From Excoecaria cochinchinensis (lineage: Eukaryota > Streptophyta > Magnoliopsida > Malpighiales > Euphorbiaceae), in contig CANTUQ010000043.1 in the NCBI GenBank assembly GCA_947683425.1, forward strand, positions 6,271,501-6,335,500: a DNA stretch of 64,000 nucleotides. Reading direction: 5' to 3'. Below are positions 1 through 10,988 of this stretch, piece after piece; the stretch's first letter is position 1, and each line of letters opens with the position of its first letter. Under the pieces are notes generated by a model, which was given only the letters and a program-made list of their open reading frames with translations, did no database searches and was not told the DNA's origin. The translations under genes and the position numbers were made by a program.

Positions 1-1180
1 GTTCACTTCGTGGCTTCGTGTTGGGTGGTGCGAAGCCAACAATATTATTGCAATTGATAGAATTTTATGAAACGTGTAGAAAAAAAATAGTATTTTCGTG
101 AATATCATTACTTTAGGCTTTTACGATGAAGTGAACAATATTATTATAATGGATATAATTCTATGAAATGTGCAGTATACATGTTTACTAAATAAATACT
201 ATTTTCGTGAATATCATTATTGAGTATTTGCCTTTCTATTTATAGATTAAGTTTTATTTCATACGTGGTCCTCAACTTTATTTAATATAAATGAATAAGT
301 TATTATTATAATCTTATTATAATCTTATTTAATTATAAATAAAAAACTTAGTGTGCTCATTCCTAGTAACACCTTTATGCCTTTCATTGCCTATTTTGAC
401 AAATTATTTAATATTCTTGCAATCTTAGAAAAGCATCAGTAGAGTTTTAAAAATAATAATTGTATTAATATAATTGTAATAATCATTTTGTAAATGATAA
501 AAATATGTATTAATATAATACATAAGCGATTACTAATATTAATATTATTTAATTCAAATAAAATTGATTTATTATATTGGTAAAAGTTTTTTAATACTAA
601 ATTTTTGTTATTCAAAATTATACACTTAATATATTCAAAGTTATTTCAATATTAATAAAAAATTATTTAAAAAATTACTTGCTATTTATGTATCCATTTG
701 TGTCAAATTATTTTATATTAGTCACTTGTTATTAAAAAATATTTTTTATTAAAAATGGATTAAAAGGATCAAATCATATCTCGGTCCGTTTGTGGTTCAA
801 GTGGCCCATTTAGGCCATCCAATCTATTTGGACCAAATTACTTTGTATTAGTCATTTTAGTATCTTTTTATTATATCGAAAATTATTTTTTATTAAAAAT
901 TGATTAAAAGGGTCAAACTACATCTCGGTCCGTTTAGACCTCAAGCGGCCCATTTGGGCCACCCAATCCATTTAGATCAAAATCGGTCCGTTTGGACCAC
1001 CTGACTCATTTACATATTATTATAAATTTTTTGTATATTCAAAAAGTTTTTAGCCCATGGGTTGACCCAACCCGCCCAACCCATTTTGGTATTTGACCCA
1101 TTTACGACCCATGCTTTTTGGCCCATTTGTGACCCGCCCATTAATGGCCCAACCCAAACCCGCCCAATTTGCCACCTTTA
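1..1180 (-). mobile_element. hAT-like transposon copy 1, partial, one end at 1180
   Basis: The part from about 680 to 1180 is the reverse complement of the left end of hAT copy 2 (1820 to about 2475). It has the same G-rich terminus (here read as CCCGCCCAATTTGCCACC), the same alternating sequence of CCCATTTGGGCC-like words and the same AT-rich spacers. The inferred terminus reads TAAAGGTGGCAA on the minus strand, against TAGAGGTGGCAA in copy 2. Immediately after 1180 the sequence changes to X-type LTR, so this is an insertion boundary. The other end lies outside the window, so the 8-bp duplication cannot be checked; ATTAAAAC at 1181-1188 would be its right copy. Bases 1-680 are AT-rich without coding potential and are assigned to the element only by continuity. 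Confidence 0.6.
38..220. repeat. Two-unit tandem duplication, about 95-110 bp units
   Basis: AACAATATTATT followed by ATAGAATTTTATGAAA and then TTTTCGTGAATATCATTA occurs near 38-107 and again near 132-220 with small differences and an AT-rich insertion. It lies in the non-coding interior of hAT copy 1. No function is suggested. Confidence 0.55.
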
Positions 1181-1819
1181 ATTAAAACAAACTATTTACA
1201 TGGAAAAAAGATTAATTTAAGTTAATTAATTATTTACATGTTAAAAATAATGAGAAATCAAAATAAAATAAATTATTTACATGTGAAGAATCAAAAGAAA
1301 TCAATATTCACATGAATAAAAATAAAATCATACATAAACAATTAAATAGAACAAATATAAATTCAATACAACAAGTAAATAAATGAAAATGATAAATAAA
1401 TCAATACAAACAACAAAATATATATGAATAGATTAAATATAAAAATAAAAGAAAATAGAAATGGAGCCAAGAATATTTACCCTCAGAGTATTAGATTTGA
1501 TGAAGGAAAAGTGATGATTTTCCGGAAAATTGCTTGAAAAATTAATTTAGCAATGAAATTAATTATCTTTGTTTATGAATGAGACAAAGAAATTAATTTG
1601 GATGCTTGAAATTGAAAGGAAATGATTTTGAAGTGAATGATTAATTTTCTTGGAGCCAAACAAAAGAATCAAGTGGAATAATTAAGTATTGAAAATTAAT
1701 TCTCCAATCTCAATTAAACCTTATTAATTCAAAGAGAAATCTGAAATTTTTTTGAAGAGAAAATAGAAGAAGAAGAATTCTGAAAATTTCAGGTCTAAAA
1801 AAAAATGAATGTGGAGGCC
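1181..1819 (-). mobile_element. X1 3' LTR, segment A (Tat-type LTR fragment)
   Basis: This AT-rich block is the reverse complement of about 16600-17480 in the X solo LTR. Shared words include ACATGTTAAAAATAATG and GAATATTTACCCTCAGA. It ends at 1819 with the left copy of the hAT target duplication and resumes at 5203. The LTR remainder towards its own 3' end is missing on the left, where hAT copy 1 and the window edge intervene. It has no coding content. Confidence 0.8.
1812..1819. repeat. hAT copy 2 target-site duplication, left
   Basis: TGGAGGCC directly before the element terminus TAGAGGTGGCAA. The identical octamer follows the other terminus at 5195-5202. Eight-base duplications are characteristic of the hAT superfamily. 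Confidence 0.85.
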
Positions 1820-2019
1820 TAGAGGTGGCAAGTTGGGCGGGTTGGGGTTGGGTCACTAATGGGCGGGTCACAAATGGGCCAAAAAGCATGGGTCACAAAT
1901 GGGTCAAATATCCAAATGGGTTGGGCGGGTTGGGTCAACCCATGGGCTAAAAACTCTTTGAATATACAAAAAATTTATAATAATTCACAAATGAGTCGGG
2001 TGGTCCAAACGGACTGATT

Positions 2020-2456
2020 TTGGTCCAAACGGACTGAGTGGCCCAAATGGGCCGCTTGAGACCCAAACGGGCCAAGATGTAATTTGATATTTTTAATCTA
2101 TTTTTAATAAAAAAATAATTTTCTACATAATAAAGGGATATTAAAGTGACTAATTTAAAATAATTTGACGCAAATGGATTGAGTGGCCCAAATGGGCTGC
2201 TTGAGGCCCAAACGGGCCAAAATGTGATTTGACCAATTTAATCCATTTTTAATAAAAAATAATTTCTGATATAATAAAATGATATTAAAGTGACTAACGT
2301 AAAATAATTTGGCCCAAATGGGCTGCTGGTGGCCCGTTTGGGCCGAAATGTGATTGACCTATTTAATTTATTTTTAATGAAAAATAATTTTCGATATAAT
2401 AAAATGATACTAAAGTGACTAATATAAAATATTTGGCACAAATGGATATACAAATA
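2020..2456. repeat. hAT subterminal tandem repeats, about 125-145 bp, three units
   Basis: Units start near 2020, 2162 and 2306. Each holds a GC-rich core of alternating GGCCCAAATGGGCC and GGCCCAAACGGGCC-type words, then an AT-rich tail ending AAAGTGACTAA. The core words are themselves near-palindromic. The same repeats occur inverted at about 690-1000 in hAT copy 1. Repeated subterminal motifs are where hAT transposases usually bind, so this is a plausible but unproven transposase-binding array. Confidence 0.75.
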
Positions 2457-3388
2457 GCAAGTAATTATTCATTTAAAAATAGTTTAATGGAATAAAAAAA
2501 AAGTTTAGGGACCTAAAGTACATTTTCCCTAAAATTCACTTCATATAATCTAATACAATACTCTGGTGAGTATCAATGGTATTTATGATTTAATACATAT
2601 ATTCTCTAAAAACTATTCTAATTATTTTCATTTTAATGATAAAGTGAAAACATTTTTTTTTAAAAAAAAGACTGTTTAAAAATCAAATAGTATAGCATTA
2701 AAAAAAAAATTCCAATATTATATACTTTGATAATTACTATATAGTAAATGGTGCAAACGCAAAAAAGCCCATGTATTTTTTCACTGAAAAGAGGCAAAAT
2801 GTATTATGTCAATGTAGCCCAAACATTGATTTTAAATCAAATTTACCGTCAAAATAAAACTTTTGTGGCCTAATTACACCTTTGGTCGTTAATAAATATG
2901 AATAAATTATTAAGAAATAGCTAGCTTTTCTTCTATCTTTTTTTGTTCATGCACAGAGATACACCATCTCAGATGTGAATTTATTGGCTAACCTTTGCAA
3001 GAGTAGGGTCTTCTTGCCACAGCAGGTCATGCATAGCCCTTCTCTCTTACAAAACTTTGTATCAGTTGGTTAATGTTTTATGCATATGGCTATTTAGTTC
3101 AAAAAAGTAAGAATCAATAAATTACACAGAAGACAACCAAAACTATCCATCATATGATTACATATACTAATTATAATGCAAAAAGTTTCGCAAGGCAATG
3201 TACAGGATCTGAACTAAATTTTAACTTGTCTATCGGATACATACACCATAAACTAGATTACTAAAAAGAGAGCTGACAGTTCATCTTCATCCATAACTGT
3301 TGTCCTGAATGCAGCAATTCATCTTCGCCCACAACAATTACAGTTCAATTGCTAACATAAGATCCTATAGTTCAAAAACACTAAGAAT

Positions 3389-3732
3389 TCACAAAACAAC
3401 ACTGACAACAAGTGCAAGAATAGCATGCACAAACCAGCCATAAATTGGTAGTGGATTAGCAGAGGAGGCACTCTGGCACAAATTAAAGCCATACCAAGTA
3501 TCCCGGGGAATGAAAACGTTGTAAGTGAAAGTAACAGGATATAAATTATACCCCTGAATCTTCACAGTCGATGGCTTCCACCCATCAGATCCTGTTCTAT
3601 AAAGATATACATAACATATTTGATATGCACATGGTCCATCTATTGTAAATGTATCAGTAGAGCAGCGCTCGAATGTATTTGTTGATGGATCGTCAATCCT
3701 TGGTGCATATATCTGATTGTATATGCCCATCT
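3389..3732 (-). pseudogene. ATS3 / embryo-specific protein 3-like exon, captured
   Basis: The minus-strand frame contains YAPRIDDPSTNTFERCSTD, GPCAYQICYVYLYR, GSDGWKPSTVKI and WYGFNLC. This is the conserved C-terminal part of the plant ATS3 (embryo-specific protein 3) family, small secreted proteins related to PLAT/LH2 domains. The reading frame extends upstream to an ATG at 3793, but those first 21 residues do not resemble the family. A plausible splice acceptor (CATAGCCAG) lies just before codon ATG at 3730-3728, so I take the exon as starting near 3732. The N-terminal signal peptide and the first half of the domain are not recognisable nearby. The protein ends with a hydrophobic tail (ILALVVSVVL) that could be a membrane or GPI-type end. 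The frame is open to its stop codon. The exon sits wholly inside a hAT insertion, so it is a transposed fragment rather than the resident gene. Confidence 0.75.
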
Positions 3733-4838
3733 GGCTATGAGGGCAGAATGTCAGGAATGTGACAAAGAAATTACAAGTTATTAACTGTGGCAATGCCTGT
3801 TAAATCATCATATATACAAGGTATGGGTCTTTCTGTACAAGGTATGCACATTTCAACCTATGTAATTTTTCACAAAGTAATTTAATTTGCAAATCAACTT
3901 ATGCAATTTAAATATAATTTGATTGATTCAGTTTTGTCGGGTGTTATAAATCATGTGAGAAACAATAGAAATAGAGGATAGACCAAAAAGCAGCAAAATA
4001 AATGCTCACTCTTCATAAAGCAGCAAAATAAATGCTCAAACTCTTCATATACCAAGTATCAATAGAAAATACAAAGCCCAATTAAGTACAATCAATAACA
4101 CTATAATGAATCAATTATTTTCACTAAAAATGCTTTAATGACATCTGGTCATCTTGTTTCCAGTAAAGATCAGTGGATCTATTGCAAAAGTTATAGTATA
4201 ATAGTAATTCAGCATAACAACATCCAAAATATCAATTCATTCAAGAACATGTCCCTATTATTGTAAAGTATCGTATTCCAGATTAGCCATACAGTAAATC
4301 TTACAGTATTAAGAAGATACTGAACAAAGAAACCTGTAAAATGAAAAGCTTAGATTACATTTTGCTCAACAGAATCTTTCCAATTCAACTGTGTATATTT
4401 GATACTGCACTTCATTTTGCTTGGTAAATATATCTGTGATATTACCTTCATGCTCTAATCTTTCAAAACATAATTATCGGCTCCTTAAGACCAAAAAACA
4501 TTACTCGAATAGGTTATCGGTTCAGATTTGGTGGTCAAGAACTTGAATGTCTTCTCCTGTCATGATTAGTTTAATTCTTTACTTGATTCTTTACATCTTA
4601 CAGTAAAGGGTTTCTCTCTATAAATTTAAGCCAAGATTGAGTCAGTAAAATGAAGGCAACTGCACCTAAAATGCAGATTAAATAGTTTCATTGAAACAAA
4701 TTGCTGTAAAATTAATGGATCTAACACAAAACACAAAAAATTCTAATCAATTAAAGATAAACTCTTTCATTCCCTTTAAAACCAAATAAAATGGCAATTA
4801 GAAGCAAAAATGGCAATTAGATAAAGAGTAAAACTTAC

Positions 4839-5010
4839 AGCATAACAGGACTGGCAGCTTGTTGGCGACGGAGGCTAAGGAAAACTAAGGAGCCGGAGGC
4901 CGGCGATGAAGAGAGGAAGGTGGAGAGGAAGTGAGGCGGCGATGGTGGAAAGGGGCAGTGGGAGAACTGGACAGAGAGAAAGAGGGAGAGGGCAGAGAAA
5001 CTGAATGCGA
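4839..5010 (-). other. Possible captured first exon or 5' UTR with splice donor
   Basis: On the minus strand this is a CT-rich, GC-richer block typical of plant 5' leaders, ending at a GTAAGT donor (4838-4833) followed by a T-rich, intron-like stretch. It lies upstream of, and on the same strand as, the ATS3-like exon within the hAT element. No frame through it resembles the ATS3 N terminus. It could equally be unrelated subterminal sequence. Confidence 0.3.
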
Positions 5011-5194
5011 AAGTTTGGGCAAATAACACTTGGCCCGTTGGGCATTGGGGGCAGACCCGAACGGGTCATATATTTTGTGGGTTGGTTTTGGGCGGGTCTA
5101 AATGGGCAGAATTTTAGCTGGGTTGGGTTTGGGTTAATTTTTTTTGGGCGGGTTGGGTGGGGTTTTTGGGTTTGGGCCAACTTTGACAGGCCTA

Positions 5195-5202
5195 TGGAGG
5201 CC
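5195..5202. repeat. hAT copy 2 target-site duplication, right
   Basis: TGGAGGCC, identical to 1812-1819, after the inferred terminus ending GGCCTA. Confidence 0.85.
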
Positions 5203-5856
5203 CCCTCCTTTAATTTTTCTATTATTAAGAATATATAGGTTGGAGGAAAAAGTTACCCTAATTCAATTAGGGAAAAAAGAATTTAATTTCAACTCAATTT
5301 CCTTTATTTTTGGTGATAAAATCAAGTTTTATTGATTAGTTATCTAAAAGAATATTTTAGAATTTAATTTAGACTAAAAAACCTTGATTTGGGGTGAAAA
5401 AATTCGAAAAAGTAGTGAAAAAATAGGAAAAGGGGCTGATTCAGACCCTTTAGCGATGCCAGGGGGAAGGGACGCGCAGCGACGTTGCCCGGATGCGCGG
5501 AAACTGCGCGCTTCAGCGCGCGGTGCAGTGCGCAGTGCGCGCCCTTTTAGCGACGTGCAGCATTGGCGACGCTGTGCGTCGCCCCTTCGCGTCTGCGCAC
5601 CCGCGAGTTGGGCGCCACCGCACCTGACCCTCTCGATCCGATTTTTTTTTATTATTTTAAAGTTTAAATTGACTAAAAATACTATAATTTTAAGCCCCAA
5701 AATTAATTTTTAAAATATTTTTTATTATTTTCCAATTTTTCACTCTAAAATGTAAATTTGACGAGGAAATCATCACTTTTAACCTTTTTAGTCTGTGAAG
5801 GCAATTATCATCATTGGGTAATCCTGATCAAGGCTACTTGGGACCCGGTATCTATA
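5203..5856 (-). mobile_element. X1 3' LTR, segment B with LTR start
   Basis: Reverse complement of about 15849-16575 in the X solo LTR and related to the X2 LTRs. In coding orientation the LTR starts at 5856 with TATAGATACCGGGTCCCAAG, one base from the TGTAGATACC start of X2. A GC-rich island at 5460-5640 contains short hairpins, for example GGCGACGC-TGT-GCGTCGCC at 5565-5583. Reading frames across this island are composition artefacts, open on both strands. Confidence 0.85.
5460..5640. repeat. GC-rich hairpin cluster in the X1 LTR
   Basis: Iterated words AGCGACG, GCGCGC and GCAGTGCGC form several perfect short inverted repeats, including an 8-bp stem with a 3-nt loop at 5565-5583. The surroundings are strongly AT-rich. 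It corresponds in position to the island at 16095-16335 of the X solo LTR. Confidence 0.7.
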
Positions 5857-5871
5857 GTTGCCCCCAATTTT
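5857..5871 (-). other. X1 polypurine tract
   Basis: On the minus strand AAAATTGGGGGCAAC directly precedes the 3' LTR start, the expected place for the plus-strand primer. X2 has the matching tract at 28424-28438. Confidence 0.75.
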
Positions 5872-7757
5872 GGGGAGGCTAGTGCGTGGATGCCTAGGTG
5901 AGCCAAAATTTAGGAAAAGGAAAGAAGCGCGTACCTGAAGCGGCGACCTTCCTGCTGCTCCCTGGGGAACACTGCTATGACTTGAAATATGAATATCCTC
6001 TTCGAGTTGCACTGAGTCGCTGACAAGACTACGAAGTGCTAAGGACCATCCTTGGACGGTGATGCGCCGAGTCGCTACCAAGACTACAGAACGCGAAAGA
6101 TAAATTGCACCAAGCCGCTAACAAGGCTACTAAAAGTGCGCTGCACGGAGTCGCTGACAAGGCTACTAAACGTATAGGTGCTATCCGCTGATAGCGATGC
6201 GCTGAGCCACTGTTAAGACTAATAAAAGTGCAGACCGAAAAGTCGCATCGAGCCGCTGACAAGGCTACTAAAAGTGCGCTGCACGGAGTCACTGACAAGA
6301 CTACTAAACGTACAGGGTTCCATCCTAAAACGGTGATGCGCCGAGCCACTGACAAGGCTACTAAAAACGCATAAGAGAGATGCACCGAGTCACTACCAAG
6401 ACTACCAAAAGTGCACGAAAGAACTACATCGAGCCACTACCAAGGCTACCAAAAGTGCACCATTCCATCTTCTGATGATGATGCGCTAAGTCGCTGACAA
6501 GACTACAAAACGCGAAACCTGCTCTTTTGAGCTGCACCGAATCTGCTACAGACTACCAAAAGTGCACTACACCGAATCGCTGACAAGACTACTAAAAGTG
6601 CAGGGTTCTATCTTCTGATGGTGACTGTCGTCTTTTAGATTTTTCTTGCAAAATTATGTGCACATAAATATATACAAGAAAACGTGTGCGTATGATATGA
6701 GATGCAAAATGCTTGCAAGAATGTATAGACCATGCCCTAGGTGGCCTAGGGTCTGCTAAGGGTATAGCTTGGTTGCTCCACCACCCCGGAATCCAGAGGA
6801 TTGTCATCTTGGTCTTAGGGATTCCGTCCCCAACAAGTTTTCTGAAAGAGACATCCAGTACATCTTTTCCCCCCAGTCGATGATCATGTACCCAGGATCC
6901 TGATTCATGTCCCGTGCTACTTGTTATCTGATTGAAAGAAGATCATCTGAAGTAATGCTGCCTTATCGCTTCAGGCATCGAACGTCATTATTTTAAAGGT
7001 AGTGCGTCCCTTGTGGATTTTCACACTAGCTTTTCTTTGCGGGAAATGCGTCCTTTCGGATTTTCACATAACCCTGTGGCTTATTTTTTGCCTGGAATGG
7101 ATCCAACCCAATCCAGCGGCTTTTATTTATTTCAGTTTTTTTGTAGGGCAGACTGTCTGTTTCCAGGTTTTCACCCTGCCCTTTGGCCTAACTTTTGCTT
7201 AGAGAGCCAGTTACGGTTTTCATCCCTAACGGCCTTCTTTTTTATTTTTTATTTTTTATTTATTATTTATTTTTTATTTTTTTTAAGGAACTACTGGAGA
7301 AAGCGATTATCAAAATAATTGCCCGGAGGTGGCCAACATATATCCACTTAGTCATCTTTCGACACCAAGCCTATACAATAGTCATTAGATAGATAAATGA
7401 TACATTTCTTTTTTTTAAGACAGAATTAAAAGAACAATGAAAACGTATTCTTTTATTCATTGCAGGATTGAGTACATTTCTATATGATTTCATCATACAT
7501 GGTTCTCATTTGACAGGAATTCAAAAGAAACACAAGACTACACCTAATCTCGGAATAGATCTTGTAAGCATCAAACTCCTATTATCAATCGGCTCTCTCG
7601 GGTTTTCTCGATTGGACATTTTCTCTTGACCCTTAATTTTTGCCCAGGATGCCTTTTTTCGGTTTTCACCCTGACAGGGCGCCCAATTTTAGGAAGGCCG
7701 CCTTTTTTCGATTTTCGATCCGCAGGGCATTTATTCTCTTCTTTTTATTTTTGGCCT
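5872..7757 (-). mobile_element. X1 3' untranslated region
   Basis: This non-coding stretch lies between the pol stop codon and the polypurine tract. The half next to the LTR holds the minisatellite at about 6025-6610. The half next to pol (6611-7757) has no credible frame and includes a T-rich low-complexity run at 7228-7285. It is collinear with X2 28439-29154 plus 35548-36809. Confidence 0.8.
6025..6610. repeat. 3' UTR minisatellite of X1
   Basis: About a dozen degenerate units share a core of about 33 bp resembling GCACCGAGTCGCTGACAAG plus ACTACTAAAAGTGC. They are separated by variable spacers, giving periods of about 33-57 bp. Units alternate AAGGCTACT/AAGACTACT and GAGTC/GAGCC. Variable tandem repeats in the 3' UTR are a known trait of Tat/Ogre retrotransposons and a recognised source of satellite DNA. 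Confidence 0.85.
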
Positions 7758-10700
7758 TTAGCCATGAAACCTTTTTAGCCTATCGACATTGACCGGGTCC
7801 TTGAACTCATTCCCATCGCTATCCGCCAAGATTGCTACTCCTTTTGTTAGCAACTTCTTTAAAACGAATGGACCTTCCCAGGTTGGCCTAAATTTTCTTC
7901 GTATGTCTAGCACTCCCGGCCTCATCATCTTAAAGACCAAATCCCCCTCCTTCAATGGGTGGTTTTGTACTTTCTTGCTAAATGACCGAGCTAACCTCTT
8001 CTGGTAAACCTGATTGTGATAATAGGCCCGTAACCTATCTTTATCCAACAGATTCAGCTGGAACAATCGCTGTTGTGCCCATTCTGCCTCTGGAATCTCG
8101 GCTTCCATGACTACCCTCAAAGACTTCAACTCAATTTCAATCGGCAGGACCGCTTCAGTTCCATATACCAAAGAGAATGGTGTCGCCCCCGTAGAAGTCC
8201 TGACTGTGGTTCTATAACCCCAAAGCGCAAAAGGTAACTTTTTTGCCCAGTCTTTATAGCTCTGAACCATCTTGGCCAATATCCTCTTCACATTCTTATT
8301 CGCTGCTTCAACCGCGCCATTGGCCTGAGGACGGTAGGGAGAAGACTTATGATGCTGGATTCCATATTTCTGGAGCATTTGTTTAGTTTCTGCCAGGAAT
8401 TGTACCCCATTGTCAGACATAATGTGATGCGGGAGACCATATCTGCATATCAAATTTTGCTCGATGAACTTAGCCATGTCCCTTGCATCAACTTTCTTGA
8501 AAGATTCAGCTTCAACCCACTTAGTGAAGTAGTCAATGTCAACTACAATGAACCTGTGCCCATTAGAAGCTGTAGGATGGATCTCGCCTATGATATCTAT
8601 CCCCCAAGCTACAAATGGCCATAGAGAAGTCAAGTTATGCAGCTCTGAGACCGGCACGTGCCTCAAATTTGCGTATTGCTGGCATAACTGGCATTGCTTC
8701 ACATATTTCGAACAATCTGTATCCATTGTGAGCCAATAGAATTCTTGGCGCATGATCTTCTTTGCTAAAGCTAAGCCATTCATGTGAGCTCCATAGACCC
8801 CGGCATGAACCTCCTCCATAACTCTCTCCGCTTCTTTCGCTGCCAAGCATCTTAACTGGATACCATCCGCTTGCCTTTTATACAATGTGCCGTTTGCGCT
8901 AATGAACTGAGTGGATAGCTTCCTAATCATTCTTTGGTCTTTCTCCGTGGCTTCTTCTGGAAAAACTGACTTTTCAAAATAATTCTGAATGTCATAGTAC
9001 CAAGGGTTTCCATCGGTGGCCTCAACATCCATCACCTGCTCAGCTTCAAAGCAAGGCCTTTCTGAGCTAGAAATCAGCACGGGTTTCATAGCAATTCCTG
9101 TTGGATTATCCCACATAGACACTAACATCGCCAGAGCATCAGCCAACTGATTTTCATCTCTGGGGATAAAGTGAAAGGTGCAAGTCTCGAACTGGCTACA
9201 TAGCATTCTCAAGCGTTTCACATAAGGCAGTAGCCTCTCTTCCTTGACTGACCACTCCCCTTTGATCTGATGAATTACTAAGGAAGAATCTCTGAATACT
9301 TCTGTAATCTTTGCTCCCATGGCGAGCAGCGCTTCCAATCCAAAGATGTAATCCTCGTATTCTGCTTCATTATTGGTAGCCTTATACCTCAGCTTCTTGG
9401 CTAATGGTAGCTTTTCACCATCCGGGGTCGTAAGAATAACTCCTGCTCCTGCCCCTTTACTGTTGACTGCTCCATCGAAGAACAACTGCCACCCTTGCAC
9501 CACTATGGCCGTGACATCTTCATCTAGAAAACTGTACTCAAACTGATCTCCCTCAATAGGATGCTTGGCTAAGAACTACGCTACGGCTCTTCCCTTAATG
9601 GTTTTCTTGGTTATGTGTTCAATATCAAACTCCTGCAATAACAGTAACCATCTCCCCATTTTCCCTAGCAGAGAGGGCGCTTCCTGAAGATACCTAAGAG
9701 GGTTATGCTTGGCAATCTCCTGTACCCTGAAGGAATGAAAGTAATGTCGCAACTTTTTAAAAGCCTAGATAACTGCCAAGCAAATCTTCTCTACCTTAAT
9801 ATATCTGGCTTCATACGGTAGGAACTTTTTGCTAAGATAGTAAACCGCAAACTCCACACCAAAATCATCTTCCTGAGCCATCATAATACCCACTGAATTA
9901 TCCTCTACAGCCAGATACAAGATTAGTGGTTTGGCACGGCGTGGTGGTCTTAAGACTGGTGGATTTAAGAGATAATCCTTAATGGTGTCAAAGGCCAACT
10001 GACAATCATCGTTCCATACCACAGGCTGGTTCTTCCTTAGAAGCTTGAAAATGGGCTCACATACCGAAGCCAGCTTGGCAATGAACCGACTGATATACTG
10101 AAGCTTTCCCAGGAAACTCCTAACCTCCTTTTCCTTTTGAGGTACTGGCATCTCTCTAATGGCTCTAACCTTATCAGGATCTACCTCGATTCCTCTCTGG
10201 CTAACTACATGGCCCAACAACTTTCCTGAGGTAACTCCAAAAATGCACTTCTTGGGATTGAGGCGCAGATCATACTTGCTAATCCTTTGAACGAAATTTT
10301 CAAAAGCCTCAAAGTGACCTTCTCGGGTAGCCGACTTAATCATCATGTCATCGACGTACACTTCCACCTCTTTGTGGATCAAATCATTGAGAAACCTGGT
10401 AGCCATCCTCTGGTAAGTTGCTCCTGCATTTTTTAAACCAAAAGGCATAACCCGGTAGGCATATGTCCCCCACTCGGTAATGAAGGCCGTCTTAATCCAA
10501 TCCACTATCTTATTAATGATTTGATTGTACCCCACGTATCCATCCACAAAGCTGTACATCATGCAAGCAGCGGCATTATCTACCAGCACATCAATATGAG
10601 GCAGAGGGAAATCGTCTTTCGGGCAAGCTTTGTTCAGATCCCGATAATCCACGCATACTCGAACTTTTTCGTCCTTCTTAGCCACGGGAACCACGTTAGC

Positions 10701-10988
10701 TAACCATGTTGGGTATTGAACCTCTATCAGGAACTTAGCCTCAATTTGCTTATTGATCTCCTCTTTCACTTTTTGCGCCCATTCTGGCCTTAGTCGCCGG
10801 AGCTTTTGCTTAACTGGTTTAAACTCTAGGTAAGTTCGGATTGCATGCTCGGCGACATCTCGATCGATTCCTGGCATATCCTCGTAGGTCCAAGCAAAGA
10901 CTTTTTCATATTTTTTTAATATTCTCTCAAATTTTACCCTCTCTTTAGGAGTTATGTCTGATGCTATCAAAATTTCCTTTGGATTCAG
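7758..10988 (-). pseudogene. X1 pol: RT, RNase H, archaeal-type RNase H, integrase (Tat lineage)
   Basis: One frame of about 1077 codons runs from a truncated N terminus to a TAA at 7760-7758, broken by two TAG stops, at about 9765 and about 9588. Domains in order: reverse transcriptase with VDYRDLNKACPKDDFPLPHI and the catalytic YVDD at 10358-10347; a degenerate gypsy RNase H; a second RNase H with FFDGAVNSKGAGAGV and NNEAEYE; integrase with HHCC zinc finger (HAGVYGAH, CQLCQQ) and D-D-E core (GIDIIG, SDNGVQF, GAVEAANK). The second, archaeal-type RNase H is diagnostic of the Tat lineage. At the RNase H aspartate the usual GDSS is RDSS. The frame starts abruptly at the junction with W near 10988, so gag, protease, leader and 5' LTR are lost. 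Compared with X2, the first stop is TGG to TAG and the second GAG to TAG. Confidence 0.92.

Larger units (their letters stand above)
1820..5194. mobile_element. hAT transposon copy 2, non-autonomous, carrying a host gene exon
   Basis: This 3375-bp insertion is bounded by TGGAGGCC on both sides. Its ends are short imperfect inverted repeats: TAGAGGTGGCAAGTTGG on the left, and TAGGCCTGTCAAAGTTGG on the right read inward. Removing it restores a continuous X LTR that aligns with the undisturbed stretch at 16560-16620, so the boundaries are well supported. No transposase reading frame is visible, so it would depend on transposase supplied in trans. The left 640 bp are G-rich subterminal repeats and the interior is AT-rich. 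At 3389-3732 on the minus strand it contains an exon of an ATS3-like gene. A GC-richer block with a splice-donor-like end lies at 4839-5010. Confidence 0.85.

Noticed and set aside
4835..5029. Signal-peptide-like minus-strand frame of 64 codons as the ATS3 N terminus
   Set aside because: It starts with a hydrophobic run but lacks the conserved ATS3 N-terminal cysteine and YT motifs, and reads through a good splice donor; kept only as a possible leader exon.
5374..5713. Overlapping reading frames of about 108 codons on both strands
   Set aside because: They span a GC-rich repeat island of an LTR, are open on both strands for compositional reasons, and match no protein family.
8349..8850. Plus-strand frames opposite integrase in X1 (also 37452-37902 in X2)
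   Set aside because: Antisense shadows of a well-supported pol frame.
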